Source: Gemmatimonadota bacterium
GTDB lineage: Bacteria; Gemmatimonadota; Gemmatimonadetes; Gemmatimonadales; Gemmatimonadaceae
Reading direction: 5' to 3'
Length of the DNA stretch: 64,000 nt
Assembly (NCBI GenBank): GCA_016714015.1
Contig: JADJNZ010000004.1
Coordinates: forward strand, 636,449 to 700,448
Positions within the stretch are counted from its first letter, which is position 1, and every line of letters begins with the position of its first letter. This document shows positions 16,751 through 24,799 of the stretch, in pieces. The notes under the pieces were generated by a model. It worked only from the letters and a program-made list of their open reading frames with translations. It had not been told where the DNA came from and searched no databases. The translations under genes were made by a program, and so were the position numbers.

Positions 16751-16778
16751 CACGGGGCGCCGTTTCCGACGCCCCGTG
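16751..16778 (-). terminator. Hairpin between nuoN and the phosphomannomutase gene
   Basis: Perfect 9-bp stem CACGGGGCG / CGCCCCGTG (16751-16759 and 16770-16778) with a 10-base loop. It lies in the 120-bp spacer after the last nuo gene. No T-run follows on either strand, so termination is only suggested. Confidence 0.4.
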
Positions 16779-16822
16779 GAACCTGCGAGATTGTCACGCG
16801 GAACGCTACGGGTTCGCCCGGC

Positions 16823-18355
16823 TCAACGCCCCGGACCGAACGGCGTGCCGATCTGCAGCGCCGGCGAGAAGGGGTACGGCCGGAAGCCGCTCGCGGACGA
16901 GATCCCCACCAGCCTGGACGGGAAGAGCCCGAGCCCGAGGATGAGCACGACGGTCACGGCCATCACCGCCCGCGACAGCGGCCCCACCGGCCCCGGCGCC
17001 GCCGCCCCGTCGGGGCGCGGCTTCATGAACATCGCTCGGACCACCGACAGGTAGTAGCCCGCGGAGATCACCGACGTCACCACGAGGATCACCGCCAGCC
17101 GCGTGAGCCCGGCCGGCGACGCCAGCGCCGCCTGCACCAGGTACCACTTCGCGAAGAACCCGATGCCGCCGAACACCGGGAAGCCGAGGAGCGCGAGCAG
17201 GTACACCCCCATCGCCGTCGCCAGCCAGGGGCGCACATGCCAGAGCCCCTCGTAGTCGGCGATCCGCGCGTCCGTCTCGCCCGCCGGCTGCATCGCCGCG
17301 ACCACGGCGAACGCGCCGAAGGTCGCCAGCGTGTACGCCAGCACGTAGAACGTGAAGGCCGTGCTCGCCAGCGCCGACGAGGCCACCACCGCGACGAGCA
17401 GGTATCCCGAATGCACGATGCTCGAGTAGGCGAGCATCCGCTTGATGTTCTTCTGCTGCAGCGCCACCACGTTGCCCACGATCATCGTGAGCACCGCGAG
17501 CGCCGCGACGACGTTCGCCCAGCCGTTGAAGGCGTAGTAGAACGACTCGTACCAGATGCGCAGGAAGGTCGCGAACGCCGCCGCCTTCACCGTCGCCGCC
17601 ATGAAGGCGGTGATCGGCGTCGGCGCGCCGTCGTACACGTCCGGCGCCCACATGTGGAACGGCGCCGCCGCCACCTTGAACCCGAGCCCGATGAGCAGCA
17701 GGCCGCACCCGATGAGGAACATCGGGTCGCTCACCAGCTCGAGCCGCTGCACCTGCGCGCCGATCTCGTTCAGCTGCGTCTGCCCCGTCGCGCCGTAGAT
17801 CAGCGCGATCCCGTACAGCAGGAACCCGGTCGCGAACGCGCCCAGCAGGAAGTACTTCAACGATGCCTCGGCCGACCGCACGCTCCGGCGGTTCATCCCC
17901 GCCAGCACGTAGATCGCGACCGACATGATCTCGATGCCGAGGAAGACGACCATCAGGTCGCGCGCCGCGGCGAGGATCATCATCCCCGAGGCGGCGAAGA
18001 GCACCAGCACATGCGACTCGGGCTGCGTGATCGAGTCCTTCCCGTTGTGCTCGATGGCCAGCGCGATCGTCCCGGCGGCGCCGAGCAGGATCACGAGGTC
18101 CACCAGCCAGCGGTAGCCGTCGATGGCGATCACCCCGCCCTTCTCGGCGGTCGCGCCGCTCAGGCCCATGTAGACCACGGCGACCATCGTCAGGAGCACG
18201 AGCCCGAGCGAGCCGTAGCCCACCGCGCGCTGGTGCTCGTCCGAGTCGGGGCGCCAGGCGGCGAAGAGCATGAGGACCATCGCGCCGGCCATGAGGAGCA
18301 GGTCGGGCATGAGCGCGGCCGAGAGCTGCGCGGGGATGCTGAGATCGTAGGTCAT
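16823..18355 (-). CDS. nuoN: NADH-quinone oxidoreductase subunit N
   Basis: Antiporter-like membrane subunit of complex I that contributes to proton translocation. It has 510 residues and about 14 hydrophobic helices. The family segments QKNIKRMLAYSSIVHSGYLL and KVAAAPFHMWAPDVYDGAPT contain the key Lys and the MWAPDVY motif of NuoN. It is the last gene of the operon, starting 2 bases after the nuoM stop. Confidence 0.96.
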   Translation of the reverse strand: MTYDLSIPAQLSAALMPDLLLMAGAMVLMLFAAWRPDSDEHQRAVGYGSLGLVLLTMVAVVYMGLSGATAEKGGVIAIDGYRWLVDLVILLGAAGTIALAIEHNGKDSITQPESHVLVLFAASGMMILAAARDLMVVFLGIEIMSVAIYVLAGMNRRSVRSAEASLKYFLLGAFATGFLLYGIALIYGATGQTQLNEIGAQVQRLELVSDPMFLIGCGLLLIGLGFKVAAAPFHMWAPDVYDGAPTPITAFMAATVKAAAFATFLRIWYESFYYAFNGWANVVAALAVLTMIVGNVVALQQKNIKRMLAYSSIVHSGYLLVAVVASSALASTAFTFYVLAYTLATFGAFAVVAAMQPAGETDARIADYEGLWHVRPWLATAMGVYLLALLGFPVFGGIGFFAKWYLVQAALASPAGLTRLAVILVVTSVISAGYYLSVVRAMFMKPRPDGAAAPGPVGPLSRAVMAVTVVLILGLGLFPSRLVGISSASGFRPYPFSPALQIGTPFGPGR

Positions 18356-18356
18356 G

Positions 18357-19955
18357 TCAGCGCTCTCCCTCGCGCGGCGCGGGCAACGTGCTCAACCGCG
18401 TGGCCTCCACGCGCCGCACGAGTCGGTCGGCGGCGGCCTCGGTCTTGTGCAGCACCGGCTTGGGATACACGCCCAGCCAGACGATCGCGATGAGCAGCGG
18501 CGTCAGCAGGCCGATCTCGCGCCAGTTCAGGTCATGCCCCTTGAGGGCTTCGTTCTCGGGCTTCACGAGCGGGTTGTAGATGATGCGCTGCACCGCCCAC
18601 AGCATGTACGCGGCGGCGAAGATCACGCTCGTCGCGGCCACCACGCTGTACCAGGGCTGCGTGGGGAACGAGCCGAGCAGGACGAGGAACTCGCCCACGA
18701 ACCCGTTCGTCCCGGGGACGCCGATCGAGCTGAGGGCGACGACCGTGAGGCAGAGGGCGAAGATCGGCATCACCTTCGCGATGCCGCCGAAGTCCTCGAT
18801 CTGCCGCGTGTGCCGCCGCTCGTAGATCATGCCGATCAGCAGGAAGAGCGCGCCGGTGGAGACGCCGTGGCTGATCGTCACCATCAGCGCCCCCTGCATC
18901 GACTCCACCGTCATGGCGAAGATGCCGAGCATCACGAAGCCGAGGTGCGAGACCGACGAGTAGGCGACGAGCTTCTTGAAGTCCGGCTGCACCAGCGCCA
19001 CCAGCGCGCCGTACACGATGCCGATCACCGCGAGCACGAGCATCACCATCCGCACCGTGGGGTGCATGGCGACCTCGGGGAAGAGCGGCACCGCGAACCG
19101 CACGAAGCCGAACGTGCCCATCTTGAGCATGATCGCCGCCAGGATCACCGACCCGGCGGTCGGCGCCTCGACGTGCGCGTCGGGCAGCCACGTATGGAAG
19201 GGGAACATCGGCACCTTCACCGCGAAGGCCACCGCGAACGCGCCGAAGAGCCAGAAGGCCCCGGGCACGCTCCCCGCCTGCACCGCCACGAGGATCGCGT
19301 CGTAGCCGAACACCGGCGGGCCGCCCTGTCCCGCGTAGAGCCCGAGCTTCACGATCGCCACCAGCATCAGCAGCGAGCCGATCATCGTGTAGAGGAAGAA
19401 CTTGAGCGACGCATAGAGCCGGCGCTGGCCGCCCCAGATGCCGATGATCAGGTACATCGGGACGAGCATCACTTCCCACATCACGTAGAACAGCACCAGG
19501 TCGAGCGACATGAACACGCCGAGCATGCCCGTGGTGAGCACGAGCAGCAGCGCGTAGTACGCGTGCGTCTTCTCGCGGATGCTCGTCCACCCGCCGAGCA
19601 CGGCGAGCGGCATGATGATCGTGGTGAGCAGGATCAGCATCTGCGCGATCCCGTCGATGCCGATCGTGAAGCGCACCCCCCACTCGGGGATCCACGCGAG
19701 GTCGATCCGCCCCGTCCAGTCCGGGCTGGAGGCATCCACCGACCACCAGAGCCCGAGGGAGAGCAGCGCCTCAATGCCGAATATCCAAAGCGCCAGCGAG
19801 CGGGAGGAAGCCATCGCCTTTCCCGCATCGTTGTTGCTTTCATCCTTCATCATTGAGCCTTGCATCACCATCAGCAAAGCTCCGACCAGAGGAAGGCCGA
19901 GCAAAGCGGGCAGGATCCATCCGTTGTAGCCGATTCCGTCGAGGAGCGATGTCAC
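18357..19955 (-). CDS. nuoM: NADH-quinone oxidoreductase subunit M
   Basis: Antiporter-like proton-pumping subunit. It has 532 residues from GTG 19955. MFPFHTWLPDAHVEAPTAGS and DFKKLVAYSSVSHLGFVMLG are the conserved antiporter helices, and WEVMLVPMYLIIGIWGG is typical of NuoM. The loop after the first helix contains MMKDESNNDAGKAMASS, translated from dispersed repeat A, so this loop is longer than usual. It lies 11 bases downstream of nuoL. Confidence 0.96.
   Translation of the reverse strand: MTSLLDGIGYNGWILPALLGLPLVGALLMVMQGSMMKDESNNDAGKAMASSRSLALWIFGIEALLSLGLWWSVDASSPDWTGRIDLAWIPEWGVRFTIGIDGIAQMLILLTTIIMPLAVLGGWTSIREKTHAYYALLLVLTTGMLGVFMSLDLVLFYVMWEVMLVPMYLIIGIWGGQRRLYASLKFFLYTMIGSLLMLVAIVKLGLYAGQGGPPVFGYDAILVAVQAGSVPGAFWLFGAFAVAFAVKVPMFPFHTWLPDAHVEAPTAGSVILAAIMLKMGTFGFVRFAVPLFPEVAMHPTVRMVMLVLAVIGIVYGALVALVQPDFKKLVAYSSVSHLGFVMLGIFAMTVESMQGALMVTISHGVSTGALFLLIGMIYERRHTRQIEDFGGIAKVMPIFALCLTVVALSSIGVPGTNGFVGEFLVLLGSFPTQPWYSVVAATSVIFAAAYMLWAVQRIIYNPLVKPENEALKGHDLNWREIGLLTPLLIAIVWLGVYPKPVLHKTEAAADRLVRRVEATRLSTLPAPREGER
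19837..19868 (-). repeat. Dispersed repeat A, copy 6 (inside nuoM)
   Basis: TTTCATCCTTCATCATTGAG and continuation, translated in frame as QGSMMKDES in the first loop of NuoM. Confidence 0.6.
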
Positions 19956-19966
19956 GTTCTATGGCC

Positions 19967-22197
19967 TCAGCGGAAGGAGAAGGCGGAGAGCACGGACAGC
20001 ACGCCCAGCAGCAGCACCCAGGCGTACGTCCCCACGCGGCCGGACTGCAGCTGCGATCCGCACCAACCGGCGAAGCGGGTCACCACCGCGCTGCCATTCA
20101 CGAGCAGCCCGTCGATGATGCCGGTGTCGATCCCCTTCCAGAGCAGGTTGCGGGAGATGCCGAGCGTCGGCTTCACCACCGTGGTGGCATAGGCCTCGTC
20201 GACGTACCACTTGTTGAGCAGGGTCTTCTCGATCCCCGCTTCGGCCGGCGAATCCTTCGCCGGCACCAGCACCTCGGGCTTGAGGCGCGTCCACGCGAAG
20301 GCGATGCCCGCCACCGCGATCGCGATCGCCGTCCCGATCAACGCGTACTCGGTGCTGTGCGACAGGTGCGCCGCCTCCTCACCGTGCAGCACCAGCTTCG
20401 TCCCTTCGCCCACCACCGGCTCCAGCCAGTGGTGCAGGATCTCCGCCGACCCGCCGCCGAAGAGCGCCGGGAGGTTGAAGAACCCGCCGAGCGCCGAGAG
20501 CACGCCGAGCACGACCAGCGGACCGGTCATCACCCAGGGCGCTTCCTTCAGGTGCGGCTGCTCCTTCTCGCCGGTCCGGTTGGGGCCGTGGAAGGTGTAG
20601 AGCATCATGCGCGTCATGTAGACCGCCGTCATGAGCGCCGCCGCGAGCCCGAGCACGTAGACGATCATCAGCACCGCCGACCCCGGCACGCCCAGCAGGC
20701 TCGCCTCGGCCAGCGTCGAGCCGTGCGTCCGCGCGAAGACCGACGCGAGGATCTCGTCCTTGGAGAAGAACCCCGAGAACGGCGGGATGCCCGCGATCGC
20801 GAGCGTCGCGATCCACATCAGCGTGAACGTGATGGGCATGTAGGCCTTGAGCCCGCCCATGTTCCGCATGTCCTGCGCATCCTCGTGGTTGTGCGTCGCG
20901 TGATACGCCTGGTGCATGGCGTAGATCACCGAGCCCGACCCGAGGAACAGGAGCGCCTTGAAGAACGCGTGCGTCATGAGATGGAACACGCCCGCCGTGT
21001 ACGCCCCGACGCCCACGCCCACGAACATGTAGCCGAGCTGCGAGACCGTGGAGTACGCGAGCACCTTCTTGATGTCCCACTGCTTGAGCCCGATCGTCGC
21101 CGCGAACACCGCCGTGAGCGCCCCGATCACCGCGACCGTGAGCTGCGCCGTCGGCGCCATCGAGAAGAGGATCGCGCTGCGGGCGATGAGGTACACGCCC
21201 GCCGTCACCATCGTCGCCGCATGGATGAGCGCCGAGACCGGCGTCGGACCCGCCATCGCGTCCGGCAGCCAGATGAAGAGCGGGATCTGCGCCGACTTGC
21301 CCGTGGCACCCAGGAACAGGAAGAGGCAGATCGCCGTGATCAGCGCCCCGCCGAACGCAGCCTCAGGCGCCGCCGCCCCGACCCCGGCGTACGTGAGCGA
21401 CCCGAAGTTCGCGAACATCAGGAACATCGCCACCAGGAACCCGAAGTCACCGATGCGATTGACGATGAACGCCTTCTTCCCCGCATCCGCATTCGCCTTC
21501 TCGGAGAACCAGAACCCGATCAGCAGGTAGGAGCACAGCCCGACCCCTTCCCACCCCACGAACATCAGCGGATAGCTCGACCCCATGACCAGCAGGAGCA
21601 TGAAGAACACGAAGAGATTGAGGTACGCGAAATACCGCGGATACCCCGGATCCTCCTGCATGTACCCAACGGAGAAGATGTGGATGAGCGTCCCGATCCC
21701 CGTGATGATCAGCATCATCACCATCGAGAGCTGATCCAACTGGAACGCGACATCAACCGACAACTTCCCAGTCGGCATCCACTCAAAGAGCGTAAGGACG
21801 TAGGGCACATGCATCCCTTCGCCAGCCCCACGCATCGCAAAGAAGATGGCCAGAGTCAGCGCAAAACTGAGCGCCAGCACGGAAGGCCCAATGATCGAAA
21901 CCAACCCAGCCGCCGCATGCCGCACCGGATGATCATGCATGGGCCATGGTCATCATGCCCCCCATGCCCCCCTCCGCCGTTCTCTGTGCCCTCTGTGTCC
22001 CCTCTGTGGTGACCGCCGTTGCCGTGCCCATGCCCGCCCGCACTCGGATCAGAAGGCCCAGGCCGCCCAGCCGCACGCAGAGAAAGCCACCCATTGAGCA
22101 CGAACCCCAGCAGCGGCAACACCGGCACCACCCAAGCGAACCGAGCAACGGTATCAGCCAGGGGATGCCCCGTAGAAGCGTGTTCGACTTGCATCAT
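19967..22197 (-). CDS. nuoL: NADH-quinone oxidoreductase subunit L, apparently frameshifted near its N-terminus
   Basis: Largest antiporter-like subunit of complex I. An intact 657-codon frame (19967-21940) carries MFVGWEGVGLCSYLLIGFWF, PLFIWLPDAMAGPTPVSALI and KKVLAYSTVSQLGYMFVGVG. The first helix, FAWVVPVLPLLGFVLNGWLS, lies upstream in another frame that opens at ATG 22197/22194, overlapping the nuoK stop as in the rest of the operon. The two frames are separated by a His-rich linker partly made of repeat B. One extra C in the CCC at 21941-21943 (minus-strand sense) would join them as HDDHGPMHDHPVRHAAAG. It may be a sequencing error, a real lesion or frameshifting. Without repair, translation from 21940 lacks helix 1. 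Confidence 0.88.
21981..22012 (+). repeat. Dispersed repeat B, copy inside nuoL
   Basis: TCTCTGTGCCCTCTGTGTCC followed by CCTCTGTGGTGA. It is translated in the nuoL N-terminal frame as HHRGDTEGTENGG, within a His/Gly-rich linker. Confidence 0.7.
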
Positions 22198-22490
22198 CCC
22201 TTCAGCAAGTTGATGTCCTCGAGATTCACCGACTGCCGGTGACGGAAGATCGCGATGATGATCGCGAGCCCCACCGCGGCCTCGGCAGCAGCGACCGTCA
22301 TCACGAAGATGACGAACACCTGCCCCGTGGCCCCGTAGAGCTTGGACAGCGCGACGAAGGACAGGTTCACCGCGTTGAGCATCAGCTCCACGCACATGAA
22401 CAGGATGATGGCGTTCCGGCGCGTCAGCACGCCCACCACGCCGATGGTGAACAGCACCGCCGAGAGCGCCAGCGACTCAGCGAGCATCAT
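22194..22490 (-). CDS. nuoK: NADH-quinone oxidoreductase subunit K
   Basis: Small 98-residue membrane subunit with three helices. The conserved Glu residues lie in LFMCVELMLNAVNLSFVALS and AAAEAAVGLAIIIAIFRHR. It overlaps nuoJ by 14 bases, and its TGA overlaps the nuoL start. Confidence 0.96.
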   Translation of the reverse strand: MMLAESLALSAVLFTIGVVGVLTRRNAIILFMCVELMLNAVNLSFVALSKLYGATGQVFVIFVMTVAAAEAAVGLAIIIAIFRHRQSVNLEDINLLKG

Positions 22491-23046
22491 TCGCTCCCTT
22501 CTTCTTGCCGATGACCACCGCGCCCACGATCGCCGTGAGCAGGAGCATCGAGGTGAGTTCGAACGCCAGCAGGTGTTCCCGGAACAGCGGCGCCGCGATC
22601 GGCCCGATCACCCCACCCGGCCCGTCGATCGCCATCGCCGTCTCCGCCGCCTTCAGCTTCAGCGTCGCCGGGAAGCTCGACCGCGCCAGCACCATGATCT
22701 CCGCCAGCATCGCCAGCCCCACCGCGCCCGCCGCCAGCCGCCCCGCGTTCCCGCGGATGTCCGTCACCGCGTCCGCGCTGCCCAGGTTGAGCAGCATGAC
22801 CACGAAGAGGAACACCACCATGATCGCGCCGGCATACACCAGCACCTGGATCGCGCCGATGAACTGCGCATCGAGCAGCATGTACAGCGCCGCCAGGCAG
22901 AACATCACGTTCACCAGCCACATCGCCGCCGCCACCGGGCTCTTCCGCGTCACGAACAGGATCGCCGAGGCGATCGCGATCAGCCCGAAGAGATAGAAGT
23001 GGAAGCTGTAGAACAGCGTGAAGAAGTCGTTGCCCAAGGGGGTCAC
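22477..23046 (-). CDS. nuoJ: NADH-quinone oxidoreductase subunit J
   Basis: Membrane subunit of about 189 residues with five helices. VNVMFCLAALYMLLDAQFIG and IQVLVYAGAIMVVFLFVVML are the hallmark segments. I prefer GTG 23046, which overlaps the nuoI TGA as GTGA; ATG 23073 would add nine residues lying wholly over nuoI. It overlaps the nuoK start. Confidence 0.93.
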   Translation of the reverse strand: MTPLGNDFFTLFYSFHFYLFGLIAIASAILFVTRKSPVAAAMWLVNVMFCLAALYMLLDAQFIGAIQVLVYAGAIMVVFLFVVMLLNLGSADAVTDIRGNAGRLAAGAVGLAMLAEIMVLARSSFPATLKLKAAETAMAIDGPGGVIGPIAAPLFREHLLAFELTSMLLLTAIVGAVVIGKKKGANDAR

Positions 23047-23540
23047 TCCCCCTTGGGGTGCATGGGATCCCACAGCTCGCTCACCGGGTGCGTCTGCGCC
23101 GTGAGCCGCTCCAGGTCATAGACGAATTTCTGCCTATTAAACTCCGCGTTCTCGTAGTGCCGCCCCAGGTGGATCGCTTCCTCCGGGCACACTTCCTGGC
23201 AATAGCCGCAGAAGATGCACCGGAACTCGTCGATCTCGAACACGAGCGGGTAGCGGTTCCCTTCCTCGTCCTCGCCCGGCACCAGCTTGATGCAGTTCGC
23301 CGGACAGACCGTCGGACAGAGACCGCAGGCCACGCACTTCGCCTTGCCGTCCTCCGTGGTCAGCATCCGGTGCGTCCCGCGCCACCGCGGCGAGAGGTCC
23401 CACTTCTCTTCCGGGTACTGGATCGTCACCCGGTGCGGGTCCACGAGGTGCTTCAGGGTGAGGGCCAGCCCCTTGAGCGTGGCGCGCACGTAGCTCACCT
23501 CGCCCACCGGCCGTTCCATCACCTTCACGTTGATCGCCAT
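23043..23540 (-). CDS. nuoI: NADH-quinone oxidoreductase subunit I
   Basis: Peripheral-arm ferredoxin-like subunit holding clusters N6a and N6b. It has 165 residues, with two CX2CX2CX3C motifs: CVACGLCPTVCP near residue 70 and CIFCGYCQEVCP near 109. It overlaps nuoH as TGATG. Confidence 0.97.
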   Translation of the reverse strand: MAINVKVMERPVGEVSYVRATLKGLALTLKHLVDPHRVTIQYPEEKWDLSPRWRGTHRMLTTEDGKAKCVACGLCPTVCPANCIKLVPGEDEEGNRYPLVFEIDEFRCIFCGYCQEVCPEEAIHLGRHYENAEFNRQKFVYDLERLTAQTHPVSELWDPMHPKGE

Positions 23541-24799
23541 CAGCGGGTCTCCCCCTGCACGAGCGTGGTGCGATCGGTCGCCGTCTGGCGCAGCCGCGCC
23601 ACCTTCTCACGGTCCAGACGCGACGACGCCGGGCTGATGATCCGCCCGCGGTCGATGATCACGAAGAGCAGGATGGCGATCGCGATGTTCATCACGCCCA
23701 TCACCATCCAGAAGGTCGCGCTCGTCCGCGCCACGCCGGCCGCATCCAGCCCCAGCACCGCGCTCGCGACGATCACGATGTACGCCAGCGCCACCGGGAG
23801 CATGAACTTCCACCCGAGCGACATCAGCTGGTCATACCGGAACCGCGGCAGCGTCCAGCGGATCCAGATGTAGAAGAAGACGAAGAAGTACAGCTTGAGC
23901 GCGAACGCCCCGAACGTCACCAGCGACTTGAGCACCGTCGCCGGCCCGCTGTTGTCCCACTGCGTGAACGGGATGTCCCAGCCGCCGAAGAACAGCGTCA
24001 CGAACATCGCGCTCGCCGTGATCATGTTCGCGTACTCGGCGATGAAGAACATCGAGAACTTCATCCCGCTGTACTCGGCGTGGTACCCGGCGACCAGCTC
24101 CGACTCCGCTTCCGGCAGGTCGAACGGCACGCGGTTCGTCTCGGCGAAGGCACTCACGATGAACAGGAACCCCGCGATCGAGAGCAGCACGATGTTCCAC
24201 GCGCTCGCCTGCTGCTGCGCGATGATCCCGTTCAGCGAGACGTTCCCCGACATGAGCAGGACGCAGACGAGGCTCATCCCCATCGCGATCTCGTAGCTCA
24301 CCATCTGCGCCGAGGAGCGGAGGCCGCCGAGGAGCGAGTACTTGTTGTTCGAGGACCAGCCCGCGAGCACGATCCCGTACACGCCCAGCGAGGTGATCGC
24401 GAGCACGTAGAGGAACCCGATCGGCAGGTCGGCGACCACGAGGTCGATCTTCCCCCAGGGCGTCGGCAGCGGCGCCCCGAAGGGGATCACCGCCCACGCG
24501 ATCATCGCCGTGGTGAACGCCAGCGCCGGCGCGAGGATGAACAGCGGCTTGTTCACCTCCCCCGGCATCGTCTCTTCCTTCATGAAGTTCTTCACGCCGT
24601 CGGCCGCCACCTGCAGCAGGCCCCACGGACCGACGCGGTTGGGACCATGACGGTCCTGGATCCACGCCGACACCTTCCGCTCCGCGAGCGTCGTGTACGC
24701 CACGACGACCATGTAGAGCGTGAAGATCGCGAGCATCTTGATCACCGTGAAGACGAGGAACGCCAGCGTCTGCGGTGGGAGCTGCGAGATCTCTTGCAT
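23540..24799 (-). CDS. nuoH: NADH-quinone oxidoreductase subunit H
   Basis: Membrane subunit forming the quinone-access channel. It has 419 residues and about eight helices. AERKVSAWIQDRHGPNRVGP near residue 40 and ETNRVPFDLPEAESELVAGY near 220 are invariant family segments. It is longer than E. coli NuoH because of a C-terminal extra helix and tail. It overlaps both neighbours as TGATG. Confidence 0.97.
   Translation of the reverse strand: MQEISQLPPQTLAFLVFTVIKMLAIFTLYMVVVAYTTLAERKVSAWIQDRHGPNRVGPWGLLQVAADGVKNFMKEETMPGEVNKPLFILAPALAFTTAMIAWAVIPFGAPLPTPWGKIDLVVADLPIGFLYVLAITSLGVYGIVLAGWSSNNKYSLLGGLRSSAQMVSYEIAMGMSLVCVLLMSGNVSLNGIIAQQQASAWNIVLLSIAGFLFIVSAFAETNRVPFDLPEAESELVAGYHAEYSGMKFSMFFIAEYANMITASAMFVTLFFGGWDIPFTQWDNSGPATVLKSLVTFGAFALKLYFFVFFYIWIRWTLPRFRYDQLMSLGWKFMLPVALAYIVIVASAVLGLDAAGVARTSATFWMVMGVMNIAIAILLFVIIDRGRIISPASSRLDREKVARLRQTATDRTTLVQGETR

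Noticed and set aside
16703..16753. GTG 16753 as the phosphomannomutase start
   Set aside because: The 17 extra residues are not conserved, and the MIQPGIFRQYDIRG start at 16702 fits family N-termini.
15269..18493. A plus-strand open frame of over 1,000 codons across the phosphomannomutase and nuoN genes
   Set aside because: It is antisense to clearly homologous genes, is very rich in Arg and His, and shows no domain. Such frames are expected on the opposite strand of GC-rich genes.
21930..21960. Programmed ribosomal frameshifting in nuoL
   Set aside because: There is no slippery heptamer or clear downstream pseudoknot at the join, and nuoL is not known to use frameshifting; an indel is the simpler explanation.
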